Under the pieces are notes generated by a model that was not told where the DNA came from, ran no database searches, and saw nothing but the letters and a program-made list of their open reading frames with translations. 64,000 nucleotides of DNA from a bacterium HR40 (lineage in GTDB: Bacteria > Pseudomonadota > Alphaproteobacteria > Geminicoccales > Geminicoccaceae). The translations under genes and the position numbers were made by a program. Below are positions 16,693-24,647 of this stretch, in pieces. The stretch is taken from contig BEIQ01000001.1 in NCBI GenBank assembly GCA_002898275.1, positions 303,899 to 367,898 on the forward strand, given 5' to 3'. Position 1 is the stretch's first letter. Every line of letters begins with the position of its first letter.

Positions 16693-17738
16693 CCCTCTCT
16701 CTCCGCGGGCGGCGGATGACGGCGGGCGAGGGCACGCTCGCTTTGCTCGACGAGTTCGGCGAGGATCTCGCAGACTGGCCGTTCGGCGCGCACGAAACCC
16801 ACGCTCTGACCGGCCATCAACGAGCCATTCTCGACATCGCCCTCGATCACCGCCCGGCGCAGCGCCCCTGCCCAGAAATGCTCGATCAAAAGCGACGCCT
16901 CGTCGTAGCTCAGCTCGCCGGCGCGGTAACGGGCGATCACCTCTTGCTGGGTGCGGACGAAGCGCTTCGTCGCTTCGTTGGCGAGCGCCCGCACGGGGAT
17001 CACCCGGAACTCCGGATCCAGCTGCACCGAGACCACGGCGTCACGGGCGCTGGCGCGAATATAGGCCCGCTTGGTCTCGGGATGAACGATGGATTCGCTC
17101 GCGCAGACGAAGATCGTGCCCATCTGCACGCCGGCTGCGCCCATGCCGAGAAAAGCGGCAATGCCTTCGCCGTGGCCGATCCCGCCGGCGACGAACACGG
17201 GGACTTCGCTCAGCTCCGGCAGCACCTCCTGCGCGAGGACGGACGTCGACACCGGACCGATGTGGCCTCCCGCCTCGGAGCCCTCGAGGATCAGGCCGTG
17301 CACCCCCATGCGGACGAGGCGCTTGGCCACTGCCAGGCCGGGGGCGAAGGCCATCACCTTGACGTCCGCGTCGCGCAGCCGCGCCACCAGCTCGCGCGAC
17401 GGCAGCCCGCCCGCCAGCACGACATGCGATACCCGCCGATCGATGCACACCCGCACGAGCTCGTCGAGCTCGGGATGCACGAGGATGAGGTTGACGCCGA
17501 ACGGACGATCGGTGAGCGCTCGGGTGCCGTCGATCTCGGCGGCGAGGGCTTCCGGCCCCATCGACCCGCAAGCGAGGACGCCAAAGGCCCCAGCGTTGGA
17601 GAGGGCGGAAACGAGCATCCGTTCCGAGACCCAGGTCATCGCCCCGCCCATGAAAGCAAGTTCCGTGCCGAGAAAGCTGCGGCCACGGGCAGAGGCTTCC
17701 GCGAGACGCGGGTGCGGCGGTAGCCTGACCAAGGGCAC
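16689..17738 (-). CDS. Nitronate monooxygenase / 2-nitropropane dioxygenase family protein
   Basis: A 349-residue FMN-binding TIM barrel of the NMO/FabK superfamily. The N-terminal strand reads GGAMTWVSERMLVSALSNAGAFGVL, the phosphate-binding region is EGSEAGGHIG with FVAGGIGHGEGIAAFLGMGAAGVQMGT in two separate segments, all standard for the family. The GTG start is 8 nt after the lysC stop and the gene overlaps ptsP by 4 nt, so it belongs to that operon. True nitronate oxidation is only one activity in this superfamily; the substrate is not settled by sequence. Confidence 0.85.
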   Translation of the reverse strand: MPLVRLPPHPRLAEASARGRSFLGTELAFMGGAMTWVSERMLVSALSNAGAFGVLACGSMGPEALAAEIDGTRALTDRPFGVNLILVHPELDELVRVCIDRRVSHVVLAGGLPSRELVARLRDADVKVMAFAPGLAVAKRLVRMGVHGLILEGSEAGGHIGPVSTSVLAQEVLPELSEVPVFVAGGIGHGEGIAAFLGMGAAGVQMGTIFVCASESIVHPETKRAYIRASARDAVVSVQLDPEFRVIPVRALANEATKRFVRTQQEVIARYRAGELSYDEASLLIEHFWAGALRRAVIEGDVENGSLMAGQSVGFVRAERPVCEILAELVEQSERALARRHPPPAEREG

Positions 17739-17746
17739 CTCGTGCG

Positions 17747-18970
17747 TTACGTGCGGTCGAGCCCGTAGGCGGCGTGCAGGGCGCGCACCGCGAGCTCGGT
17801 GTACTCCTCGGCGATCAGCACACTGATTTTGATCTCGGAAGTGGAGATCGCCTGGATGTTGATCCCCTTTTCGGCGAGGGTGGCGAACATGCGGTGGGCG
17901 ATGCCCGCGTGGCTCCGCATTCCGACGCCGATCACCGACACTTTGGCCACCCCGTCGTCGGCATCGACCCGCTCGAAGCCGACAGCGTCGCGAAGGCCCT
18001 CGAGAATCGCCTTGGCCCGCGGCAGGTCGGCACGGCTCACGGTGAAGGTGATGTTGGTGTGGACGCCGTCCCGCGACACCGACTGCACGATCATATCGAC
18101 ATTGATGTTGGCTTCGGCGAGCGGCCCGAAGATGGCCGCTGCCACACCCGGCCGGTCCAGGACCCGCACCACGGAGACCTTGGCTTCGTCGCGGGTGTAG
18201 GCGATGCCGCTCACAAGCTGGGTTTCCACGATCTCGTCCTCGTCGACCACCAGGGTTCCGGGAAGGTCCTCGAAGCTCGACAGCACCTGCACGCGCACCT
18301 TATAGCGCATCGCCAGCGCTACCGACCGCGTCTGCAGGACCTTGGCACCGACCGATGCCATTTCCAGCATCTCTTCGTAGGTGACGCGGTCGAGCTTGCG
18401 CGCCTTGGGCACGATCCGCGGATCGGTCGTATAGACGCCATCGACGTCGGTGAAGATGTCGCAACGGTCGGCACCGAGGGCGGCGGCGAGGGCCACAGCG
18501 GAGGTGTCCGACCCGCCGCGTCCGAGGGTGGTGATCCGGCCATCCGGGCCGATGCCCTGGAAGCCGGCCACCACTGGCACGATGCCGGATTCCAGGCAGC
18601 GGCGGAGCGGCGTCGGGTCGATCGAGACGATGCGCGCCTTGCCGTGTGCATCGTCGGTGCGGATCCCGGCCTGCCAGCCGAGAAAGGAGCGGGCGGGGAT
18701 GCCGAGCCGCGCGAGGGCGATGGCGAGCAAACCGATGGTCACCTGCTCGCCGCTCGCCACCACCTGGTCGTACTCGGCCGGATCGTAGTGGGCTGGATCG
18801 AGGCCCATCACCCAGTCGACCAGCTGATTGGTATGACCCGCCATGGCGGAGAGCACGACACACACACGCTCGCCGGCCCGCACGTGGCGCGCCACTCGCG
18901 CCGCGACGTTGCGGATGCGGTCGAGATTGGCGACGGACGTGCCGCCGAATTTCTGGACGACGAGAGTCAC
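17747..18970 (-). CDS. lysC: Aspartate kinase
   Basis: A 407-residue enzyme that phosphorylates aspartate at the start of the lysine, threonine, methionine and diaminopimelate pathways. The nucleotide motif KFGGTSV starts at residue 7, with GRGGSDTSAVALAAALGAD and FTDVDGVYTTDPR in the kinase domain. Two ACT domains (~265-330 and ~345-400, NINVDMIVQSVS and INIQAISTSEIKISVLI) bind feedback effectors. A GTG at 18970 is the start; an open extension upstream to 19534 is out of family. First gene of the lysC-ptsP run. Confidence 0.96.
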   Translation of the reverse strand: MTLVVQKFGGTSVANLDRIRNVAARVARHVRAGERVCVVLSAMAGHTNQLVDWVMGLDPAHYDPAEYDQVVASGEQVTIGLLAIALARLGIPARSFLGWQAGIRTDDAHGKARIVSIDPTPLRRCLESGIVPVVAGFQGIGPDGRITTLGRGGSDTSAVALAAALGADRCDIFTDVDGVYTTDPRIVPKARKLDRVTYEEMLEMASVGAKVLQTRSVALAMRYKVRVQVLSSFEDLPGTLVVDEDEIVETQLVSGIAYTRDEAKVSVVRVLDRPGVAAAIFGPLAEANINVDMIVQSVSRDGVHTNITFTVSRADLPRAKAILEGLRDAVGFERVDADDGVAKVSVIGVGMRSHAGIAHRMFATLAEKGINIQAISTSEIKISVLIAEEYTELAVRALHAAYGLDRT

Positions 18971-19181
18971 TTGCCAGCTCGTTGTCGAGGAATGACGGGA
19001 AGCCGTCGAGGCGGCACGCGCACCCGACAGAAAGCGGCCCGTACATAGGCCGGCGCGCAGACAACGGCAAGCACCGCGAACGGTGCTCGCGACAAGACCC
19101 GTCGACGGTCCCTCGGCGGTCCGCAGCGGCGCACCCGCGCGCGTGCGAGAAGCGCGCAGTGCGGGCCGAGGGGCGAGGGGC

Positions 19182-20189
19182 TCAGACGATATCGCCCCCG
19201 ACCGCGGGGCTGCGAGCGGCGAGCGGGGCAGCCGCAGGAACGCCAGCCGAGGCGCGGTGCCTTCCGGGAAGCGAGAGGAGATAGGTCCCGGCGAAGGTCC
19301 GCACCGCGCAGCCGGTCCCGAGCTTGAAGCGGGCGACGCCAGGGGCCGTGACGGTGTCGATGCCACCGAGATCGAGGCGCTCCACGCCCCGCTCGCGCAG
19401 CCGCAACATCGCCTCGAACAGCAGCAGGTGATGGGCTCGCAACCGGCGGCCGCTCTCGGTCGTGGCGCCGACGAGATAGGTGGCATCTCGCCCGTGACGC
19501 TGCATCCACACGCCGGCGACCGGTTCTCCCGCATAGCGAGCGATCAGCACGAGGCGGTCGCGACGAGGATGGGAAGCAGCGGCGAGAGCCTGGTAGAAGT
19601 CCCGATGCGGCCCGCGATAGCCGACCCGGCGTCGATGCGCCTCGTTGGTGTCGAGCAGCCAGTCCAACAAGGCTCCTGCCCTCGCTTCGACCACCGCGAG
19701 CGGGGCCTCGCGCGCGCGCCGCAACATGTTCCGCCACTTGCCGGACAGCCGCGCCTCGAGTTCCGCCGGGGGCAGGCGGAGATCGAGCACGCCGGTGCTG
19801 GCACCCGTCATCACCCGGCGCCGCCCGAGCCCGGGGATCGGATTCGCGACGTCGGGTGTCCACAGCAATAGCCCGGGCTCCAGCGTGCGGCACACGGCAT
19901 CCATGGCCTGCGCCAGGCGTTGGCCGTCGGGCTCGCCGTCGAGCCACACCGGGCCATAGATGGCGAGCGCCAGCCGAAGCCCGGGCAACCAGCGAAACCG
20001 CCGCACGGCGAGTTGCAAGAGGGCGACGGGCTCGCGACCGTCGCGGATCACCGCCCGGTGCGCCATATGCCCTTGGGCGCTCACGGCGACGCCATAGGCG
20101 AAGGACTGCTGAAGGCTCGCCCGGGGTGCCCTGGCGAGCAGGTCCTCCCACTGGCGCCGCCCAGGGTCCTCGAAGATGCAGCGGAACAT
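19182..20189 (-). CDS. FemAB/GNAT-like acyltransferase
   Basis: A 335-residue protein with the double GNAT layout of the FemAB/peptidoglycan-bridge family (DUF482-like). Visible landmarks are QQSFAYGVAVSAQGHMAHRAV in two parts near the N-terminus, LSGKWRNMLRRARE mid-protein, and the C-terminal GNAT half with YRGPHRDFYQALAAASHP, LLLFEAMLRLRERGVERLDLGG and VARFKLGTG. Members transfer aminoacyl groups in wall synthesis or act in exosortase-linked systems. The last ~35 residues are Ala/Pro-rich. GGGAGAG lies before the ATG. It is separated from lysC by 211 nt with no clear gene. The acceptor substrate is unknown. Confidence 0.7.
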   Translation of the reverse strand: MFRCIFEDPGRRQWEDLLARAPRASLQQSFAYGVAVSAQGHMAHRAVIRDGREPVALLQLAVRRFRWLPGLRLALAIYGPVWLDGEPDGQRLAQAMDAVCRTLEPGLLLWTPDVANPIPGLGRRRVMTGASTGVLDLRLPPAELEARLSGKWRNMLRRAREAPLAVVEARAGALLDWLLDTNEAHRRRVGYRGPHRDFYQALAAASHPRRDRLVLIARYAGEPVAGVWMQRHGRDATYLVGATTESGRRLRAHHLLLFEAMLRLRERGVERLDLGGIDTVTAPGVARFKLGTGCAVRTFAGTYLLSLPGRHRASAGVPAAAPLAARSPAVGGDIV

Positions 20190-20238
20190 CCGCTCTCTCC
20201 CGCTTCCCGCGTGGCCTGTCCGGCGCTACTTTAAACTC

Positions 20239-20460
20239 ATGGTTGATATCGGAAAACGCATCCCGCGCCGGCGTCGCAAGCCATCGGTGGGCGGTCATTA
20301 CCTGCCGCCGCCGCGGCCGACGGGGTGGGCAGTCGCCATCGTCTTGCTGGGGTTCGGCCTACCGGTGGTGGGGGTGCTGGCCGTCCTCGACCTCTTGCTC
20401 TACCTCCTGTTCACACGGGTCTTTGGCCTTTGCTACGGTCTCTCGTGCTTCTTCGGTTGA
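20239..20460 (+). CDS. Small conserved-looking membrane protein (73 aa)
   Basis: A basic N-terminus (KRIPRRRRKP) is followed by a proline run and two adjoining hydrophobic stretches (~29-47 and ~49-66) ending LCYGLSCFFG with two cysteines. That makes a one- or two-helix inner-membrane protein. The ATG follows ACTTTAAACTC directly and has no Shine-Dalgarno sequence, so the mRNA could be leaderless. It lies divergent from the FemAB-like gene and 52 nt before the quinone oxidoreductase gene. I do not recognise the family. Confidence 0.55.
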   Translation: MVDIGKRIPRRRRKPSVGGHYLPPPRPTGWAVAIVLLGFGLPVVGVLAVLDLLLYLLFTRVFGLCYGLSCFFG

Positions 20461-20512
20461 GGACGAGGGGTCCGGCGCGCTAGAGGCGCAACGCCGAGCG
20501 GGGAGGAGGCGC

Positions 20513-21562
20513 ATGGCGGAAACGCTGGCAAGCGAGATGACGTACATCCGCCAGAACGGCTATGGCCCACCCGAAGTGCTGATTGCCGACCGCATGCCGG
20601 TGCCGCGGCCAGGTCGCGGCGAGGTGCTGATCCGAGTGGCGGCGGCCGGCGTCAATCGCCCGGACGTACTGCAACGCCTCGGCGGCTATCCGCCGCCTCC
20701 CGGAGCCAGCGACATTCCCGGGCTCGAGGTGGCGGGGGAGATCGTGGCCGTGGGTCCGGAGGTGCACCGTTTCCGGGTGGGCGACCGGGTGTGCGCGCTG
20801 GTGGCCGGCGGCGGCTATGCCGAGTACTGTGTCGCTCCGGAACCGCAGGTGCTGCCGGTACCGCGCGGTCTGTCGACGATCGAAGCGGCGGCCATTCCCG
20901 AGACCTTCTTCACCGTCTGGACCAATGTCTTCGAACGCGGTCGGCTGGCGGCCGGAGAGTGCTTTCTCGTGCACGGCGGTTCGAGCGGCATCGGCACCAC
21001 GGCCATCCAGCTCGCCAAGGTCTTCGGCGCGCGGGTCCTGACCACCGTCGGCAGTGCCGACAAGGCCGCCTTCTGCGAGCGTCTCGGCGCCGAGCGGGCG
21101 ATCGTCTACCGCCACGAGGACTTCGTCGAGGTGGTGCGAGAGGTGACGGGCGGTCGGGGGGTCGATCTCATCTTGTGCATGGTGGGGGGCGACTATGTGC
21201 CGCGCAACCTCGAGGCCCTCGCGCTCGAGGGACGGCTCGTCCAGATCGCCTGGCTCAAAGGGGCGAAGATCACCGCCGACTTCACCAAACTCATGACCAA
21301 ACGGCTGACCTGGACCGGCAGCACGCTCAGACCGCGCTCGGTCGAGGAAAAGGGTCGGATCGCCCGCGCCCTCGAGGAAAAGGTGTGGCCGCTCCTCGAG
21401 GCCGGACGGGTCAAGCCGATCATCTTCCGCACCTTCCCCCTCGAGCAGGCGGCAGACGCCCATCGGCTCATGGAATCGAGCACCCACATCGGCAAGATCC
21501 TGCTCGTCACCAGCTGGGGTCGACAGTGGGGCGAGGGCTTGCCGGAAAGCGGCCCGGCATGA
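20513..21562 (+). CDS. NAD(P)H:quinone oxidoreductase, PIG3/QOR-type zinc-free MDR
   Basis: A 349-residue medium-chain reductase of the quinone oxidoreductase (TP53I3/PIG3) subfamily. The GroES-like half contains NRPDVLQRLGGYPPPPGASD and IPGLEVAGEIV. The Rossmann half has VHGGSSGIGTTAIQLAKVFGARV, with no zinc-ligand cysteines. It probably reduces quinones or enones with NADPH in the cytoplasm. GGAGGAGG precedes the ATG. Its last codons overlap the next start (ATGA), linking it to the RraA-like and DapA-like genes; the functional link is not obvious. Confidence 0.92.
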   Translation: MAETLASEMTYIRQNGYGPPEVLIADRMPVPRPGRGEVLIRVAAAGVNRPDVLQRLGGYPPPPGASDIPGLEVAGEIVAVGPEVHRFRVGDRVCALVAGGGYAEYCVAPEPQVLPVPRGLSTIEAAAIPETFFTVWTNVFERGRLAAGECFLVHGGSSGIGTTAIQLAKVFGARVLTTVGSADKAAFCERLGAERAIVYRHEDFVEVVREVTGGRGVDLILCMVGGDYVPRNLEALALEGRLVQIAWLKGAKITADFTKLMTKRLTWTGSTLRPRSVEEKGRIARALEEKVWPLLEAGRVKPIIFRTFPLEQAADAHRLMESSTHIGKILLVTSWGRQWGEGLPESGPA

Positions 21563-22278
21563 TCGGCGAACCGCCGCTGCTGCGGGTGCGCCGACGCTTC
21601 GAGCGGCCAGAGCTGGCCGAGATCGAGCGGCTGCGCGGGGTGCAAACGGGCCACCTCGCGGATGCCATGTCCGGACGTGGTGCGCTCGCTCCCACCATTC
21701 GCCCGGTACTCGGCGAGGAGCCGCAGTTCTCCCGCGTCCTCGGCATCGCCATCCCCTGCGCTTGCGCGCCCAACGACAATCTCGCCCTTTGCGCCGCCTT
21801 GGCCCTTGCCGGTCCGGGGGACGTGCTGGTGGTGGCGACCGAGGGCTTCACCGGAAGCGCCATTTGCGGCGACATCCTCGCCGGCATGGCGAGGAACCGC
21901 GGAGTGGTTGGCATCGTCACCGACGGCGCGGTGCGCGATCGGGCCGGGCTCCGGCAGGTCGGGCTTCCGGTCTTCGCCGCTGCCATCACCCCCAACTCCT
22001 GTATGCGCAATGGCCCGGGAACGGTCGGATTGCCGGTGGTGATCGGCGGCGTTGCGGTCGCTGCCGGGGATGTGGTGGTCGCGGACGAGGAGGGAGTGGT
22101 CGTGGTGCCGCGAGCGGAACTCGCGACGGTCCTGCAACGGCTCGCGGCGGTCCAGGCGGCGGAGCGAGCCATGCTCGAGCAGGTGGCAACCGGGCTCGAT
22201 CTCGCGCCGGCCATGGCCGAGTTGCTCGCATCCCCCAGGATCGAGTGGATCGAAGAGGAGGAGGGAGGGCGGAGATGA
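21559..22278 (+). CDS. RraA-like / HMG-CHA aldolase family protein
   Basis: A 239-residue member of the RraA / 4-hydroxy-4-methyl-2-oxoglutarate aldolase family. The signature region reads TDGAVRDRAGLRQVGLPVFA, in which the Arg-Asp pair binds the 2-oxo acid and the divalent metal, and GDVVVADEEGVVVVPRAEL closes the domain. This favours an aldolase or oxaloacetate decarboxylase over an RNase E inhibitor. It overlaps the oxidoreductase before it and the DapA-like gene after it by 4 nt each, so the three are co-translated. The pairing of two aldolase-type enzymes suggests cleavage of a branched or hydroxylated 2-oxo acid. Confidence 0.85.
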   Translation: MIGEPPLLRVRRRFERPELAEIERLRGVQTGHLADAMSGRGALAPTIRPVLGEEPQFSRVLGIAIPCACAPNDNLALCAALALAGPGDVLVVATEGFTGSAICGDILAGMARNRGVVGIVTDGAVRDRAGLRQVGLPVFAAAITPNSCMRNGPGTVGLPVVIGGVAVAAGDVVVADEEGVVVVPRAELATVLQRLAAVQAAERAMLEQVATGLDLAPAMAELLASPRIEWIEEEEGGRR

Positions 22279-23177
22279 GGCGTCCCGATTGGTGGGGCGT
22301 GTTCCCGGCGCTCGTGACCGAATTCCACGAGGACGGTTCGCTCGATCTCGAGGCCACGCAGCGGCATGCCGAGCTCGTGATCGAAGCCGGCTGCCGCGGT
22401 CTGGTCATGCTCGGGACCCTCGGCGAGAACACGTCGCTGCGACCCGAAGAGAAAGAGCGGGTGCTGGAGGCCGCGGTCGAGGTGGCGCACGGGCGCGTAG
22501 CGGTGCTCGCGGGCATTGCCGAAACCACGACCGAGTCCGCGGTCGAAGCGGCGAAGCGGGCGGAGCGGGCGGGCGTGGACGGTCTCATGGTGTTGCCGGC
22601 CATGGTCTACGAGCAGGACGAGCGCGAGGCGATCGCCCATATCTCGACGGTCGCCGGCGCCACCGAGCTGCCGGTCATGGTCTACAACAATCCCCTCGCC
22701 TATCGGGTCGATCTCAAGCCCAAGGCTCTCGCCCAGCTCGCCTCCCTCGCCAACATCGTGGCGGTCAAGGACAGCGCCCACGACAGTCGGCGCATGACCG
22801 ATACCCTGCTCGAGGTCGGGGACCGCTTCCTGCTGTTTTGCGGAGTCGATGACTTCGTGCTCGAGAACGCGGTCTGCGGCGCGGTCGGTTGGGTCGCTGG
22901 GCTCGCCAACGCCTTTCCCCTCGAATCGGTCCGCCTGTTCGACCTCCTGCGCTCGCGACGGCTCGACGAGGCCTCGATTCTCCATCGTTGGTTCATGCCG
23001 CTCTTGCACCTCGACAGCGAGAAGAAGCTCGTGCAGATGATCAAACTCGCGAACCATCTCTGCGGCACCGGCCGGGAATGGGTGCGGCCACCTCGGCTGC
23101 CCCTGATCGGCGAGGAGCGGGAGCGGGTCGAACGGCTCGTCCACCGCGCCCTCGCGACCCGTCCGCCACGTTTTTAG
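22275..23177 (+). CDS. DapA-family (DHDPS/NAL-like) class I aldolase
   Basis: A 300-residue TIM-barrel lyase of the dihydrodipicolinate synthase/N-acetylneuraminate lyase superfamily. It has the Schiff-base lysine in VAVKDSAHDSRRM (near residue 165), the catalytic tyrosine in VMVYNNPLAYRVDL, and a GTLGENTSLRPEEKERVLE segment where DapA has GTTGE. The pyruvate-binding half is intact. It is unlikely to be the true DapA: its partner is an RraA-like aldolase, not lysine-pathway genes, and the arginine loop differs. The substrate is unknown, but it should yield or use pyruvate. A strong GGAGGGAGGGCGGAG ribosome site precedes it. Confidence 0.85.
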   Translation: MRRPDWWGVFPALVTEFHEDGSLDLEATQRHAELVIEAGCRGLVMLGTLGENTSLRPEEKERVLEAAVEVAHGRVAVLAGIAETTTESAVEAAKRAERAGVDGLMVLPAMVYEQDEREAIAHISTVAGATELPVMVYNNPLAYRVDLKPKALAQLASLANIVAVKDSAHDSRRMTDTLLEVGDRFLLFCGVDDFVLENAVCGAVGWVAGLANAFPLESVRLFDLLRSRRLDEASILHRWFMPLLHLDSEKKLVQMIKLANHLCGTGREWVRPPRLPLIGEERERVERLVHRALATRPPRF

Positions 23178-23216
23178 ACGGCCTGCCGCTTCGCCCCGTC
23201 GCGGGCCGGCGGCCCC

Positions 23217-24119
23217 TTGCGGACCCAAAGCGTGCGCGCGAATCTCCTCGAACGGCGAGAGCGGCGACTTCGGCAGCTCGTGCGGGTGTTGCAGGTCACC
23301 GTGGCGCTCCTCGCGATCGCGACGGGCATGCTCGCTTGGCGAGAGGCGACGCGCCCCCCGTCGGTGGTGCCGCGAGTCCACCTGCCAGCCATCGAGGATA
23401 CGGGCGACGTCCGCATCCTCGCCGCCACCCGCGCCAGTCTCGAGCGGACGCAGATGCGGCTCCGCGAGCTCGAGGCGGAACGGGACCAGCTCGTCGTCGA
23501 GCGCGACCAGCTGCGCCGCAAGCTCGCGGAGCTCGAGGACCGGATCGTCGCCCGCGCGGCGGAGCGGCAACCCTCGCCGAGTGCCGTCGCCGAGGCCTCG
23601 CGCACCGAGGAGGCACGCGCGCGCGAACGCGGCCGGAGGCAGCAGCTGTGGCTGCATCTGCTGGCGGTCCAACGACAGCTTGCGCGACTCCAGGCCGAGT
23701 TCGAGGCGGCGGGCCGGAGGCCGATGGCCGAGGCTGCGGTCGCGCCACCGCAATCGGCGAGTGCCGGGGCGCGTGGCGGCTCCCGGACCTCGGTCGGAAG
23801 CGGGGGGCGAATGCCCGTGGCGCCGGGCGAGGGGACGCGGGTCGTCGACGGCGTCGAGGCCTACCGCCAGGGCGACTACGAGCGAGCCTTTGCCATCTGG
23901 TCGGAGCTGGCCGAAGCCGGTGTCGCGCGCGCCCAGTTCCATCTGGGCGCGATGTTGTACGAAGGTAGGCTCGGACCACCCGATCGCGTGCAGGCCTATA
24001 TCTGGTTGGAGCGGGCGGTGCGTGGAGGTGACCCGCGGGCGGCGGCGCTGCGCGACCGGGTGCGGGCCGACATGAGCGAGCGAGAATGGCAACGGGCGCG
24101 GGAGATCCTCGACCAGTGA
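23217..24119 (+). CDS. Membrane-anchored coiled-coil protein with C-terminal Sel1-type repeats
   Basis: About 300 residues. A basic N-terminus and one membrane helix (~23-41, VLQVTVALLAIATGMLAW) anchor it, a coiled coil follows (~70-165, rich in Glu/Arg/Leu heptads), then a Gly/Ser/Pro linker. The C-terminal ~85 residues contain a TPR/Sel1 unit (AYRQGDYERAFAIWSELAEAG and AQFHLGAMLYEGRLG). Such proteins scaffold envelope complexes. The start is uncertain: TTG at 23217 or GTG at 23232, neither with a clear ribosome site. Its stop overlaps the start of the broken Mut7-C gene (GTGA). Confidence 0.7.
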   Translation: MRTQSVRANLLERRERRLRQLVRVLQVTVALLAIATGMLAWREATRPPSVVPRVHLPAIEDTGDVRILAATRASLERTQMRLRELEAERDQLVVERDQLRRKLAELEDRIVARAAERQPSPSAVAEASRTEEARARERGRRQQLWLHLLAVQRQLARLQAEFEAAGRRPMAEAAVAPPQSASAGARGGSRTSVGSGGRMPVAPGEGTRVVDGVEAYRQGDYERAFAIWSELAEAGVARAQFHLGAMLYEGRLGPPDRVQAYIWLERAVRGGDPRAAALRDRVRADMSEREWQRAREILDQ

Positions 24120-24609
24120 GCGAACTCGCTTTCCTCTGCGATGCGATGCTCGCCCATCTTGCCCGTTGGCTGCGGGCTGCGGGCTACTCGCCCGTGCCCG
24201 CCGCGAGGGCCGTCTGCTGCTGACGTGCGACCGGCGGCTCGACGGCCGCGCCGTGGCCATCCTGCACTTGCCGATGGCGCCGCTCGAGGTGCAGGCTCGC
24301 GAGCTGGCGCGCCAGGCACGGGTCGACTGGTGTCGAGCCCCCTTCACGCGTTGCTTGGTCGACAACGCGCCCCTGCGACCCGCCGACGCCGGGGACATGC
24401 GGCGCGTTCCCGAGCCGGCGGCACGGCTGCCAGGTCCGTTCCGCAGCTGTCCAGCCTGCGGCCGGGTCTTCTGGCCGGGCAGCCATGTGCGTCGCATGCG
24501 CGCAAGGCTCGAGGCCCTGGCGGCGGCCTCGCAGGCTTCCCCGACATCCGTCCGCTCGACGAAGGAGCAGGTCGCGACAACGCAAGGTGCCGGCCCCGGG
24601 GCGGCCTAG
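24116..24609 (+). pseudogene. Mut7-C RNase domain gene, frameshifted with an internal deletion
   Basis: The first ~23 codons, from a GTG overlapping the previous stop, read as a Mut7-C N-terminus ([19 protein letters not shown]) and then hit a TGA at once. The rest of the domain continues in another frame from about 24170: [20 protein letters not shown], then a zinc-ribbon-like tail ending [22 protein letters not shown]. Intact members have roughly 11-17 more residues between GY and the EGR-LLT motif, so a short out-of-frame deletion has fused the parts. The first ribbon half is also degenerate (RCLVDN where C-X2-C is usual). A dead PIN-like toxin/RNase relative is the likeliest reading; an assembly error is possible. 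Confidence 0.72.
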
Positions 24610-24647
24610 ACAGCGTGACAGCGACGCGCATCGCGCGGAGAAGGCTC

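Noticed and set aside
21507-24497. A 996-codon minus-strand frame
   Set aside because: Antisense to the RraA-like, DapA-like and Sel1 genes; low-complexity Arg/Ala/His text.
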